A stretch of 35,721 nucleotides of DNA from assembly GCF_000156355.1 (NCBI RefSeq), contig NZ_GG657887.1, positions 44,037 to 79,757 on the forward strand. The letters run 5' to 3'. This document shows, one piece after another, positions 27,278 to 35,721 of the stretch. Each line of letters opens with the position of its first letter. The first letter of the stretch is position 1. The notes beneath the pieces are model-generated. The model made no database searches, was not told where the DNA came from, and worked only from the letters and a program-made list of their open reading frames with translations. The position numbers and the translations under genes are program-made. Origin of the DNA: Methylophaga thiooxydans DMS010 (GTDB lineage: Bacteria; Pseudomonadota; Gammaproteobacteria; Nitrosococcales; Methylophagaceae).

Positions 27278-28270
27278 ATGAAGCCTATGTCCGCCAAAAT
27301 TTCCCTGAACGATGCGAGAAAACTCTCTGTAGCACCCATGCTGGATTGGACCGATCGTGATTGCCGTTACATGTTACGACTTATTTCCCGGCACAGTCTT
27401 CTGTACACCGAAATGGTCACAACAGGTGCCCTGATTTATGGCGATAGAGATCGTTTTCTTGCCCATGAAGCCTTGGAGTATCCGCTGGCTTTACAGCTTG
27501 GCGGCTCGGAACCAAACGATCTCGCGCAGTGTGCAAAAATGGGGGAAGACGCTGGTTATGATGAGATTAATCTCAACGTAGGTTGCCCCAGTGATCGGGT
27601 GCAGTCTGGTCGTTTTGGTGCTTGCCTGCTGGCTGAGCCCGATGTCGTGGCTGAGGGAGTGGCTGCCATGCAAAATCAGGTCAGCATTCCGGTCACGGTT
27701 AAAACGCGGCTAGGCATTGATGAACACGATAGTTACGAATTTCTTACTGATTTTATTAAAAAGGTATCTGCTGCTGGTTGCGACACCTTTATTTTGCATG
27801 CCCGCAAGGCATGGCTGAAAGGTTTAAGCCCTAAAGAAAATCGTGATGTACCGCCGTTGAATTATGATCGCGTGTATCAGGTAAAACAAGATTTTCCGCA
27901 TTTACATATCGATATTAATGGCGGCATCAACACACTGGAAGAAGCACAGCTACATTTACAGCATGTTGATGGCGTGATGATGGGCAGAGCGATTTACCAT
28001 AACCCTTTTCTGCTGGCACAGGCGGATGAAGCGATTTTTGGTCATGATGCCAGTGTGTTAACACGTCATCAGGTGGTTGAAGCGATGTTGCCATACATTG
28101 AAAAACGCATGGCGCAGGGACGGCCGTTAAAATCAATCACTCGTCATATGCTGGGCGTGTTCCAGGGGCAAGCCGGTGCCCGACGTTGGCGTCGCCACAT
28201 TAGTGAAAATGCGCATCTGCCGGGTGCGGGTATTCATATTCTGCAACAAGCATTGGATTTGGTCGATTAG
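27278..28270 (+). CDS. dusA: tRNA-dihydrouridine(20/20a) synthase
   Basis: An FMN enzyme that reduces uridine 20/20a in the tRNA D-loop. It has 330 residues. It starts with [19 protein letters not shown], has NVGCPSDRV with the catalytic Cys103, and carries the DusA-specific [25 protein letters not shown] segment. The ATG at 27278 lacks a good ribosome-binding site; an ATG nine bases on (27287) is an alternative start. The 3' end overlaps the convergent yadH stop by 3 bases. dusA is a known integration site for some elements, but no element is integrated in it here. Confidence 0.96.
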   Translation: MKPMSAKISLNDARKLSVAPMLDWTDRDCRYMLRLISRHSLLYTEMVTTGALIYGDRDRFLAHEALEYPLALQLGGSEPNDLAQCAKMGEDAGYDEINLNVGCPSDRVQSGRFGACLLAEPDVVAEGVAAMQNQVSIPVTVKTRLGIDEHDSYEFLTDFIKKVSAAGCDTFILHARKAWLKGLSPKENRDVPPLNYDRVYQVKQDFPHLHIDINGGINTLEEAQLHLQHVDGVMMGRAIYHNPFLLAQADEAIFGHDASVLTRHQVVEAMLPYIEKRMAQGRPLKSITRHMLGVFQGQAGARRWRRHISENAHLPGAGIHILQQALDLVD

Positions 28271-29049
28271 TTACGCAGCCCCGTGCCTTTATTTAATAAG
28301 TACAAGGCAAAACTGGTCAGCAGTACGATAAATAGCAAAATGATGCTAAATGCAGCGACAACGGGAATGTCTGACACACCCAACATACCGAAACGAAATG
28401 CATTAACCATATAAAGAATTGGGTTCAGTAGCGACACGTTCTGCCAAAACTCAGGCAACAGGCTGATCGAATAAAACACACCACCTAAGTAAGTGAGCGG
28501 TGTCAGAATGAAGGTGGGTACCAAAGATATTTCATCAAAGCTACGTGCGTAGATTGCGTTGATAAAGCCGCCCAATGCAAACAAGATGGCACTCAGAATC
28601 ACCATACTAATGGTGATAGCGATATGCTCAATGGGCAGGTGAGTGAAAAATAATGATACCAATGTCACGATCACACCGACACATAAGCCTCGCGCTGTTC
28701 CGCCGGCGACATAACCTGCCAGAATCAGATAATTAGGGATTGGCGCCACGATCAGTTCTTCGATGTGATTTTGAAATTTAGCACTGAAAAAGGATGAGGC
28801 AACATTCGAATAGGCATTATTGATTACCGCCATCATGATGATGCCGGGCACGATGTACTCCATGTAACTAAAGCCACCCATTTCACCTATCCGGCTACCA
28901 ATCAGATTACCGAAAATGATGAAATACAGCGTCATCGTAATGGCTGGCGGCAGAATGGTTTGTGGCCAAATTCTAAAAAAACGACGAATTTCTCGCGTAA
29001 CTAAGGTCGAGAAGGCGATCCAGTGCCGTTGTCTGCGTGTTTGGTTCAT
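28267..29049 (-). CDS. yadH: ABC-2 type transporter permease, YadH family
   Basis: A 260-residue integral membrane protein with six hydrophobic segments. The [18 protein letters not shown] and [18 protein letters not shown] stretches and the later [34 protein letters not shown] segment match the YadH/NodJ-like ABC-2 exporter permeases. Its ATG overlaps the stop of the ATPase gene (ATGA). The cargo is unknown. Confidence 0.93.
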   Translation of the reverse strand: MNQTRRQRHWIAFSTLVTREIRRFFRIWPQTILPPAITMTLYFIIFGNLIGSRIGEMGGFSYMEYIVPGIIMMAVINNAYSNVASSFFSAKFQNHIEELIVAPIPNYLILAGYVAGGTARGLCVGVIVTLVSLFFTHLPIEHIAITISMVILSAILFALGGFINAIYARSFDEISLVPTFILTPLTYLGGVFYSISLLPEFWQNVSLLNPILYMVNAFRFGMLGVSDIPVVAAFSIILLFIVLLTSFALYLLNKGTGLRN

Positions 29050-29984
29050 GATGCTTGCTCAGTGGTTTCAACGAGGTTTAAGAACAGTTCTTCCAATCGA
29101 TTAACCTTGTTTTTCATGCTCACGACTTCTACCCCGTGCTTGCTCAATAATTCGAAAATACTGTTCAGTGAGTCACCGCGTGAAAGCTCCACTTCGATGG
29201 TCGTGTCATCAACGTGATGATAGTCGAGGCCATACAGTTCGATGGTTTGAAGCAAAGGGTATTTCAAATCAAGCACAAAGGTTTCCTTGTCGAGCCGGTT
29301 TAATAACGACTTCATATCGGTATTTTCAACAATTTCGCCCTTATCGATGATGGCAATATTCCGACACAGGTTTTCAGCTTCTTCCAGGTAATGGGTAGTC
29401 AAGATAATGGTCGTGCCTTCTTTGTTGATACGACGCAGGAAGGTCCACATAGAGCGACGTAATTCAATATCGACCCCTGCGGTGGGCTCATCCAGGATCA
29501 ACAGTTTGGGTTTATGCACTAACGCTCGAGCAATCATCAGACGACGTTTCATACCGCCGGATAATGCGCGGGATGGGGTATGGCGTTTTTCCCATAACCC
29601 CAGTTGTTTGAGCAACTCATTCGCACGCGGCTCAGCGTCGCTGGCGGGCATACCGTAATAGCCTGCTTGTGTAATCAGAATGTGCTTGACCTGCTCAAAG
29701 CCGTTAAAGTTAAACTCCTGTGGCACCAGACCGATATAACTTTTGGCGAGTTCGGCATTCTCGTCGAGGTCGGTGTCAAACACGTTAACGGTACCGCTAG
29801 TCTTGGTGATCAATGAGGTCACCACGCCGATGGTGGTTGATTTACCGGCACCATTTGGGCCGAGTAAGGCAAAAAAATCACCTTGTTCGACATCCAGACT
29901 GATCTGTTCCAATGCCTTGAAACCATTACCATAGGTCTTACTGAGATTATTAATAGATAAGGCTTTCACAGCGCCACTCTTCAA
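29046..29984 (-). CDS. yadG: ABC transporter ATP-binding protein, YadG family
   Basis: A 312-residue ATPase. Walker A is GPNGAGKST near residue 40. The signature is LSGGMKRRLMIARAL and Walker B is LLILDEPTAGVD. The H-loop TTHYLEEAENLC follows. The C-terminal ~80 residues are an extra domain of the YadG type. It pairs with yadH through a 4-base overlap to form a probable homodimeric exporter of unknown substrate. Confidence 0.95.
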   Translation of the reverse strand: MKSGAVKALSINNLSKTYGNGFKALEQISLDVEQGDFFALLGPNGAGKSTTIGVVTSLITKTSGTVNVFDTDLDENAELAKSYIGLVPQEFNFNGFEQVKHILITQAGYYGMPASDAEPRANELLKQLGLWEKRHTPSRALSGGMKRRLMIARALVHKPKLLILDEPTAGVDIELRRSMWTFLRRINKEGTTIILTTHYLEEAENLCRNIAIIDKGEIVENTDMKSLLNRLDKETFVLDLKYPLLQTIELYGLDYHHVDDTTIEVELSRGDSLNSIFELLSKHGVEVVSMKNKVNRLEELFLNLVETTEQAS

Positions 29985-30044
29985 GCAGAATAAAGGACGC
30001 TAGATTATCATGTCCGATGCGTTAATGAGAATTTGGAAATATAG

Positions 30045-30716
30045 ATGATAGCTATCCCACCACCAGATACGCAGCATGAATTAATACGCCGCTGCCAGCA
30101 ATTAGCAGGCAAAACCCTAGGCCAGGTCGCTGCCGAACTTGGCGTGGTCGTGCCTGATGACTTACGTCGCCACAAAGGCTGGGTAGGGCAGCTATTAGAA
30201 AATTACCTTGGTGCGGATGCGGGTAATCAGGCTGAACCAGACTTCACCCGACTTGGTATTGAGTTAAAAACCCTACCCTTGAATGCTAACGGGCAGCCCA
30301 AAGAATCTACCTATGTGTGTACGGTGACATTAACCGAATCGGGCAATATGCAATGGCAACAAAGTTGGGTGAAAAAGAAACTGGCGCATGTCTTGTGGTT
30401 ACCGGTTGAGGCTGAATCGGCGACGGCGCTTGCACAGCGTTATGTAGGTCAGGGCTGGTTATGGCAGCCAACTGTTGAACAAGAAAAAATCCTGCGACAA
30501 GACTGGGAAGAGCTGATGGATCGTATTGTGCTGGGAGAACAGGCCGACATTACAGCAAAAGAAGGTCACTATTTGCAGATCCGACCCAAAGCGGCTAACA
30601 GTCGAGTGATGGCGAAAACGCGAGGTGATGAAGGTGAGGCAACATTGATTAATCCGAAGGGGTTTTATTTACGCACCGCATTTACCCGTGAATTACTCGC
30701 GACACAGTTCAATTAA
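30045..30716 (+). CDS. mutH: DNA mismatch repair endonuclease MutH
   Basis: A 223-residue nuclease that nicks the unmethylated strand at hemimethylated GATC. Asp66, Glu73 and Lys75 in DFTRLGIELKTLPLN are the catalytic set (Asp70, Glu77, Lys79 in E. coli, offset 4), and Glu52 in LLENYLGA completes it. Its presence implies Dam-directed mismatch repair, restricted to some gammaproteobacteria. It is a single gene, divergent from yadG, with GGAA 8 bases before the ATG. Confidence 0.97.
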   Translation: MIAIPPPDTQHELIRRCQQLAGKTLGQVAAELGVVVPDDLRRHKGWVGQLLENYLGADAGNQAEPDFTRLGIELKTLPLNANGQPKESTYVCTVTLTESGNMQWQQSWVKKKLAHVLWLPVEAESATALAQRYVGQGWLWQPTVEQEKILRQDWEELMDRIVLGEQADITAKEGHYLQIRPKAANSRVMAKTRGDEGEATLINPKGFYLRTAFTRELLATQFN

Positions 30717-30774
30717 TGATAACGTTGCCAATTGTACATGGATGACATAGTTATATAGGAAGCAGTGAGAGCAA

Positions 30775-32073
30775 ATGTTAAACGCACTGGTAGTAGATAG
30801 CTCCAATTATTATTGTGGGCAGTTAACAGACTTGTTGGTAGCAGCTGGATTTGAGGTGGAATCTGCTCGGACAGGAGCGGAAGGGTTAGAAAAAGCTCAA
30901 CAAAACCGCTACCGACTGGTGTGCTGTTCCGATAACCTCAAAGACTTTGCGAGCAGTGAGTTTTGTAGTCAATTGCGTTCGTTGAATGGCTATGAATTTG
31001 TAACCTTGCTGGTGTTAACTGAGCATGATAATGCCAAGAGCTTGAAACAAGCCTTGCTGGCGGGTGCTACCGATATTTTCAGTAAACATGATATTACCGA
31101 GATGGAAACCTATCTCACCCGTATCAGTCAGCGTGAGTCACGTCAGCTATCGGGTCGTGTTTTGTTTATCGAAGACTCGCGGGTTTTGCAGACTATCATT
31201 ATTGATCTACTCACCGATATGGGGCTGGATGTTGATGCCTATAACTACGCGGAAAGCGCCTGGGATGCGTTTCAGAGTGGTGACTATGATCTGGTCATTA
31301 CCGACATTATGCTGGAAGGTGTCATGAGCGGGATTACCTTGGTGCGTAAAATTCGGCGCATGCAAAGTGAATATGGCAATGTGCCGATTATTGCCACGTC
31401 TGGCTTTGACAATCTGTCACGTAAAATTGAGCTGTTTCATCTTGGCGTTAATGACTATGTCTCAAAGCCAATCGTGCGAGAAGAATTACGGCAACGCGTG
31501 TTTAATCATGTCACTAGTTACCAGACCCTAAGAGAACTCAAAACACAGCAGAAGTCACTTTATAGCTTAGCGATGCTAGACGAGGTCACGGGCTTATTTA
31601 ACCGTCATGCGTTACGCGAATTCGCTGGTAAATATTTCAGTGAGGCCTATCGTTTTGGCCGTACTTTGAGTGTGGCAGTGATGGATATCGACCACCTCAA
31701 AAAAATTAATGAAGACTTCGGCTTCGAACGTGGTGATGAATTGTTGGCCGAATTTGGTGCTTGGCTAAAACGTCATGTGCGTGATGTTGATATGATTGCC
31801 CGATGGGCAGGGGATGAAATAATCTTTATTTTACCCGGTTGTGATTTGGTCGCTGCCAATGGTTTGTTGGAAAGAATGCAGACGCGTTTGCGTAAAATCA
31901 GACCGGCGGGGTTACCGATTTCAGTCAGTGTCGGCGTGGCAGAATTACGTAAAACAGAAAAAGATACACTCAATAGCCTGTTTGAATTGGCAGATAAAGC
32001 GATGTATCAGGCGAAAATGGCAGGCAGAGACTGTGTTGTCATGTATCGTGAAAAAGAACCGCTCACCGAATAA
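30775..32073 (+). CDS. Diguanylate cyclase with two receiver domains
   Basis: A 432-residue soluble protein. The first receiver-like domain (2-120) is degenerate: the expected phospho-Asp site reads VCCSDN, with Ser at the conserved position. The second (128-245) is canonical, with Asp177 in LVITDIM and Lys231. The GGDEF domain (262-428) has an active-site motif read as AGDEI at 345-349, where the usual GGDEF/GGEEF differs in the first and last residues. The inhibitory I-site RxxD (Arg336-Asp339) is present five residues before. It likely makes c-di-GMP under phosphorylation control, but the AGDEI change leaves activity uncertain. No cognate kinase is adjacent. Confidence 0.9.
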   Translation: MLNALVVDSSNYYCGQLTDLLVAAGFEVESARTGAEGLEKAQQNRYRLVCCSDNLKDFASSEFCSQLRSLNGYEFVTLLVLTEHDNAKSLKQALLAGATDIFSKHDITEMETYLTRISQRESRQLSGRVLFIEDSRVLQTIIIDLLTDMGLDVDAYNYAESAWDAFQSGDYDLVITDIMLEGVMSGITLVRKIRRMQSEYGNVPIIATSGFDNLSRKIELFHLGVNDYVSKPIVREELRQRVFNHVTSYQTLRELKTQQKSLYSLAMLDEVTGLFNRHALREFAGKYFSEAYRFGRTLSVAVMDIDHLKKINEDFGFERGDELLAEFGAWLKRHVRDVDMIARWAGDEIIFILPGCDLVAANGLLERMQTRLRKIRPAGLPISVSVGVAELRKTEKDTLNSLFELADKAMYQAKMAGRDCVVMYREKEPLTE

Positions 32074-32082
32074 TTGAGCTCA

Positions 32083-33009
32083 TTATCTATATCGTTGCTG
32101 AAACTCAATGCACTGCGCTTTATCTAGCATGAAGATGCCATGGCCACCTTGTTCAAAATCAAGCCATAGGAACGATGTTTCCGGCCACTTTTCATCAACA
32201 GCCACGTCGCTATTACCGACCTCGACAAATAACAAGCCGTCATCGGTCAGGTAATCTGCAGCGTTGAGCAAAATTTGTTCAACTAAAGCTAGGCCATTAT
32301 CTTCGGCCTCAAGTGCCGAAACTGGCTCATGACGATATTCTTCGGGCAAACCGGCCATTTCATCCGCGCCCACATAAGGTGGATTACTGATAATTAAATC
32401 ATATTGATTTGCGGGCTCTAGCGATTGCCAGCAATCTGATTGAATGCTGCGAACCTGATCGTTTAGCTGATGTTTGTTGATATTAATATCGGCAACGGCT
32501 AACGCATCATGACTGATATCAACCGCATCGACGTGTGCGTTTTCAAATGCCATTGCCAGCGCAATCGCAATACAGCCACTGCCAGTACATAAATCAAGAA
32601 TCGCTGACACATCATCAGGATTGCTCAGCCACGGCTGAAACTGTGTGTCAATGAGCTCAGCAAAGGGTGAGCGGGGGATTAATACCCGCTCATCAACAAA
32701 AAACGGTAATCCTGCAAACCACGCCTCGTTAATTAAGTACGGTAAAGGAATCCGTTGCTCAAGGCGTTTTTCTATCAGTAACAGTAAGGACTGTTTTTCT
32801 GCGTTGGTTAAGCGTGCATCCAGAAACAGTTCTGGCAATTCATTTACTGGGAGTTTTAACGTGCTGAGAATAAGCTGTGATGCTTCATTAAATGCATCGT
32901 CATGACCATGCCCATAAAACAATCCCGCTTGAGTGAAGCGGGATGTTGTCCAGCGCAAAAAATCGCGCAGTGTTTTCAGCTCTTTTTGAGCAGCGAGGTA
33001 ATCGGTCAT
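32083..33009 (-). CDS. prmB: 50S ribosomal protein L3 glutamine methyltransferase
   Basis: A 308-residue SAM-dependent methyltransferase that N5-methylates a Gln of ribosomal protein L3. The SAM-binding loop is [12 protein letters not shown] (139-150) and the catalytic NPPYV is at 209-213. The N-terminal LRTLRD-like [33 protein letters not shown] segment separates PrmB from HemK/PrmC. The start codon overlaps the leuC stop (ATGA), so it is translationally coupled to leuC. Its stop is 9 bases from that of the convergent GGDEF gene. Confidence 0.96.
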   Translation of the reverse strand: MTDYLAAQKELKTLRDFLRWTTSRFTQAGLFYGHGHDDAFNEASQLILSTLKLPVNELPELFLDARLTNAEKQSLLLLIEKRLEQRIPLPYLINEAWFAGLPFFVDERVLIPRSPFAELIDTQFQPWLSNPDDVSAILDLCTGSGCIAIALAMAFENAHVDAVDISHDALAVADININKHQLNDQVRSIQSDCWQSLEPANQYDLIISNPPYVGADEMAGLPEEYRHEPVSALEAEDNGLALVEQILLNAADYLTDDGLLFVEVGNSDVAVDEKWPETSFLWLDFEQGGHGIFMLDKAQCIEFQQRYR

Positions 33010-34412
33010 GTGTTATGCGTGATATCAACAAAGTGACCTGCAATTGCCGCTGCCGCTGCCATTGCTGGGCTTACCAAATGGGTTCTGCCGCCTTGTCCCT
33101 GACGACCTTCAAAGTTTCGGTTTGAGGTTGATGCACAATGCTCACCGGCTTCCAGACGATCCGCATTCATTGCCAGACACATAGAACAGCCGGGATCTCG
33201 CCATTCGAAACCGGCTTCTATGAAGATCTTATCCAAACCTTCCTGTTCGGCTTGTTGTTTTACCAGGCCTGAGCCGGGAACAACCATGGCTTGTTTAACA
33301 CTGGCAGAGACTTTGCCGCCTTTAATAGCGCTGGCGGCTTCACGTAAGTCTTCAATACGAGAATTGGTGCATGAGCCAATAAAGACGCGATCAAGATGAA
33401 TATTGGTAATCGCTTGTTTTGCTGATAGCCCCATGTACTTGAGCGCTTTTTCCATACCGTTGCGTTTGACTAAATCTGTTTCCACTTCTGGGTCCGGCAC
33501 GTTCGCGGTGACGGGGACCACCATTTCAGGGGATGTACCCCAAGTAACTTGTGGTTTGATATCTTCCGCTTTGAGCACAACGACTTTATCGAAAAAGGCG
33601 CCATCATCAGAGTGCAAGTCAGACCAAGCAGTAACAGCGCTATCCCAGTTTTCTGTTGTCGGTGCAAACGGCCGATCTTTGAGGTAGTTAACCGTGGTGT
33701 CATCAACGGCAATCATGCCGGCACGAGCACCCGCTTCAATGGTCATATTACAGACCGTCATACGACCTTCCATGCTCAACGCTTGAATGGCTTCACCGGC
33801 AAATTCAATGGCGTAACCTGTGCCACCGGCGGTGCCAATTTCACCAATAATGGCGAGCACGATATCTTTAGCCGTAATGCCAGGTTTGACATGACCTTCA
33901 ACGCGAACCTGCATATTCTTTGATTTGCGTTGGATAAGGCATTGCGTTGCCATTACGTGTTCGACTTCTGAGGTGCCAATACCAAATGCCAGTGCGCCAA
34001 AAGCACCATGGGTTGAGGTATGCGAATCACCACAAACAACGGTCATGCCGGGCAGTGTTGCGCCTTGTTCCGGTCCTACCACATGCACAATGCCTTGACG
34101 GACATCATCCAAACCAAATTCGGTGACGCCAAACTCAGCGCAATTCTTGTCGAGTGTTTCAACTTGTAGTCTGGAAATCGGATCAGCGATACCTTTATCG
34201 CGATCAGATGTCGGAACATTATGATCCGGTGTTGCCAGAATAGAGTTCAAGCGATAAGGAAGACGGTGAGCCAGACGCAGACCTTCAAAGGCTTGCGGTG
34301 AAGTGACTTCGTGAACCAGGTGACGGTCGATATAGATCAGCGCAGTGCCGTCTTCATCGGTGCGTACAACATGTTGTTCCCAGAGTTTATCGTAGAGCGT
34401 TTTGGCTGACAT
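33006..34412 (-). CDS. leuC: 3-isopropylmalate dehydratase large subunit
   Basis: An aconitase-family enzyme of leucine biosynthesis, 468 residues. The 4Fe-4S ligands are Cys348 (CTNSR), Cys409 and Cys412 (CSMC). It forms a heterodimer with LeuD, which is not in this window. [30 protein letters not shown] is typical. A perfect -10 box (TATAAT, 34451-34446) lies 34 bases before the ATG. It is followed by prmB, not leuD or leuB, which departs from the common leuCDB order. Confidence 0.97.
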   Translation of the reverse strand: MSAKTLYDKLWEQHVVRTDEDGTALIYIDRHLVHEVTSPQAFEGLRLAHRLPYRLNSILATPDHNVPTSDRDKGIADPISRLQVETLDKNCAEFGVTEFGLDDVRQGIVHVVGPEQGATLPGMTVVCGDSHTSTHGAFGALAFGIGTSEVEHVMATQCLIQRKSKNMQVRVEGHVKPGITAKDIVLAIIGEIGTAGGTGYAIEFAGEAIQALSMEGRMTVCNMTIEAGARAGMIAVDDTTVNYLKDRPFAPTTENWDSAVTAWSDLHSDDGAFFDKVVVLKAEDIKPQVTWGTSPEMVVPVTANVPDPEVETDLVKRNGMEKALKYMGLSAKQAITNIHLDRVFIGSCTNSRIEDLREAASAIKGGKVSASVKQAMVVPGSGLVKQQAEQEGLDKIFIEAGFEWRDPGCSMCLAMNADRLEAGEHCASTSNRNFEGRQGQGGRTHLVSPAMAAAAAIAGHFVDITHNT

Positions 34413-34445
34413 AGGTCTTCAAGCTAATAAAGTAAATAACAGTTC

Positions 34446-34474
34446 ATTATACCCTTTCAATGCCAGAAGCTCTA
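34446..34474 (-). promoter_or_regulatory. Putative promoter of leuC-prmB
   Basis: On the minus strand a perfect TATAAT (34451-34446) is preceded at a 17-base distance by TAGAGC (34474-34469), a weak -35 with 3 of 6 matches. It would give a short leader of about 27 nt. The -10 is strong; the -35 is doubtful. Confidence 0.5.
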
Positions 34475-34493
34475 TCAGCCTGATCAATAGACA

Positions 34494-34529
34494 TAAAAAA
34501 ACGGGCAACCCAAAAAAGGTTACCCGTTT
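34494..34529 (-). terminator. Intrinsic terminator after hxlB
   Basis: On the minus strand AAACGGGTAACC and GGTTGCCCGTTT pair over 12 positions (one T-G wobble) around a T-rich loop, followed by a T run. It lies 25 bases past the hxlB stop and fits the end of the hxlA-hxlB transcript. The plus strand also has a T run but a mismatch in the stem. Confidence 0.9.
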
Positions 34530-34554
34530 ATTTTTTTGCTAGGGAAAAAGGTGG

Positions 34555-35094
34555 TTATTCCATATTAGCGTGTCTATATTTCATTTCTTCTTCTGGAATG
34601 CCTTTCTCATGGATAAGATGAGAAACGATCGATTCCAAGAAAATCAATGTAGACAACTCAAACATGGTACCCATCGGCATGCCCTTTGTAGGAGCAAAGC
34701 TGTCATCGGTACCGATTTGAATTGTTTTATCCGCCATATCACCGATCGTTGAACTTGATTTTGAGCAAATCAAAACCACTTTAGCGTTCTCAGATTTAGC
34801 TTTGTTCGCGAATGAAACCAGCTGAGTTGTTTCACCTGAACCCGAGATAACGATCAATAAATCGCCTTCACGGATGCTTGGTGTGCTGATTTCACCTTGA
34901 ACATATACGGTGTAACCACTATGCATCAACCTCATACCAAGGAAGTTACCTACCAGTTTTGAACGACCCGCACCAGTGATGAAGATGCGTTTCGCATCAT
35001 CACACATAGCAACGAATTCAGATTCAAGAGAGCTGTCAGTAGCACCAAGAATATCAGTGATTTTGTTTACAACTAGATCACGATGCATTGTCAT
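34555..35094 (-). CDS. hxlB: 6-phospho-3-hexuloisomerase
   Basis: An SIS-domain isomerase of 179 residues that converts hexulose-6-phosphate to fructose-6-phosphate in the RuMP cycle (also called phi or rmpB). ITGAGRSKLVGNFLGMRLMH (about 36-55) is the sugar-phosphate binding region and VISGSGETTQLVSFANKAKS the SIS core. The C-terminal TKGMPMGTMFELSTLIFLESI is family-typical. ATG 35094 has AGGGA 8 bases upstream, and lies 11 bases after the hxlA stop. The pair is the core of formaldehyde assimilation. Confidence 0.96.
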   Translation of the reverse strand: MTMHRDLVVNKITDILGATDSSLESEFVAMCDDAKRIFITGAGRSKLVGNFLGMRLMHSGYTVYVQGEISTPSIREGDLLIVISGSGETTQLVSFANKAKSENAKVVLICSKSSSTIGDMADKTIQIGTDDSFAPTKGMPMGTMFELSTLIFLESIVSHLIHEKGIPEEEMKYRHANME

Positions 35095-35105
35095 TTTTCT
35101 ATCCC

Positions 35106-35721
35106 TTATGCTGCGTCAACCAAAGCGCGCAGTTCTTTAGCAGATTCTGCTGGAGAAGGTGCACCGTAGATTGCAGCACCAACTACAACGATAGCAGCGC
35201 CAGCTTGAACTGTGCTTTGGATGGTGTCTTTGTTGATACCACCAGCAACAGAAACTTTAACATTCAGACCCAAACCAGTGATGGTTTTCAGATCTTCGAA
35301 TGGAGTTTGACCAGCTGCTTGCGCGTCCAGACCAGTGTGAACACCGATGATGTGTGCGCCGTTTTGTGCTGCTTCTTTAGCAACTGCAACTTTATCTTCA
35401 ACACCGATCAAGTCAACTTGAGCTTCAGCGTTGTTAGCGTTTGCTGCTTTGATAACACCGTTGATGGTAGCCATGTCAGAAGCACCCAGAACAGTTGTGA
35501 TATCACCACCTGCTTCAAAGAAAGGAGATGCTTCGTATTCGCCAGCGTCCATTGTTTTCAGGTCAACCAGGATTTTCTTATCTGGGTGAGCTGCTTTCAG
35601 TGCTTTAACCAGTTTCAAACCATTGTATTTAATACATGGTGTACCGATTTCCAGGATATCAACGTAAGGGGCAACTTGTTCTGCCAGTGCCATTGTTGCG
35701 TCGAAGTCCAGTGAATCTAAT
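35106..35721 (-). CDS. hxlA: 3-hexulose-6-phosphate synthase (5' end cut by window)
   Basis: A TIM-barrel aldolase that condenses formaldehyde with ribulose-5-phosphate (also called hps or rmpA). The visible 204 residues run from LDSLDFDATMALAEQVAPYV to LRALVDAA. EIGTPCIKYNG, LVDLKTMDAGEYEA and the GVHTGLDAQAAGQTPFEDL stretch are signatures. The start codon is outside the window; about 10 N-terminal residues are missing by comparison with the family. An internal ATG at 35693 lies inside the conserved first helix and is not the start. Together with hxlB it marks the organism as a RuMP methylotroph. Confidence 0.96.
   Translation of the reverse strand, partial: LDSLDFDATMALAEQVAPYVDILEIGTPCIKYNGLKLVKALKAAHPDKKILVDLKTMDAGEYEASPFFEAGGDITTVLGASDMATINGVIKAANANNAEAQVDLIGVEDKVAVAKEAAQNGAHIIGVHTGLDAQAAGQTPFEDLKTITGLGLNVKVSVAGGINKDTIQSTVQAGAAIVVVGAAIYGAPSPAESAKELRALVDAA

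Noticed and set aside
27209..27300. Possible phage or element attachment at dusA
   Set aside because: dusA is a known integration target, but the gene is intact and flanked by ordinary genes, with no integrase or repeat.
35088..35714. Long plus-strand open frame of 208 codons, cysteine- and phenylalanine-rich
   Set aside because: It is the exact antisense of hxlA, which is strongly conserved. The odd composition is a mirror of alanine- and glutamate-rich coding, so it is a shadow.

Overview
The window looks like a chromosomal segment of a marine, methylotrophic gammaproteobacterium, most likely Methylophaga or a close relative. The main evidence is the right-hand end, where 3-hexulose-6-phosphate synthase and 6-phospho-3-hexuloisomerase (formaldehyde fixation by the RuMP cycle) sit together, plus a tiny orphan pqqA gene (precursor of PQQ, the cofactor of methanol dehydrogenase) and a complete Na+-translocating NADH:quinone reductase operon (sodium energetics). 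MutH, DusA, PrmB, YadG/H and NqrM are typical of Gammaproteobacteria. The genus is inferred from gene content, not from a database search.

Layout. 1-400: the 3' end of a 23S rRNA gene, a 5S rRNA gene and its terminator. 400-540: a decayed second 5S tail that is interrupted by a palindromic repeat. 552-3630: accessory genes, namely a lone AAA+ ATPase, a small membrane protein, a cupin and a secreted alpha/beta hydrolase. 3693-3764: pqqA, with a plausible promoter and leader hairpin. 3903-5723: cysK, a DUF2007 protein and a CBS-pair protein. 5745-11821: nqrABCDEF-nqrM on the minus strand. 11945-15605: MFS transporter, aroC and mgtE. 15704-21051: the rpoN-hpf-ptsN-hprK-EIIA-HPr-EI regulatory phosphotransferase cluster, with no rapZ. 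21161-22842: an ABC importer of TupBC type without its binding protein. 22868-26274: metK-ahcY-metF, the activated-methyl cycle, headed by a well-formed SAH riboswitch. 26507-32073: a YgjP-type metalloprotease, dusA, yadGH, mutH and a dual-receiver diguanylate cyclase. 32083-34412: leuC coupled to prmB. 34555-35721: hxlB and hxlA, the latter cut by the window edge.

Working together: metK, ahcY and metF recycle S-adenosylmethionine, and their leader senses the by-product SAH. HPr, EI, EIIA, PtsN and a short HPr kinase form a phosphorelay without sugar permeases, so it is probably regulatory (nitrogen, carbon and potassium signalling) beside sigma-54. NqrA-F with NqrM form and mature the respiratory sodium pump. 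HxlA and HxlB assimilate the formaldehyde that a PQQ-dependent methanol dehydrogenase would produce.

Most of the window is ordinary core genome. The items that most repay a second look are the orphan 23-residue pqqA, the SAH riboswitch placed in front of metK rather than ahcY, the interrupted 5S remnant beside the AAA+ ATPase, and several operons that lack an expected member (rapZ, tupA, leuD/leuB, apbE). No CRISPR array, tRNA, insertion sequence or prophage was seen.
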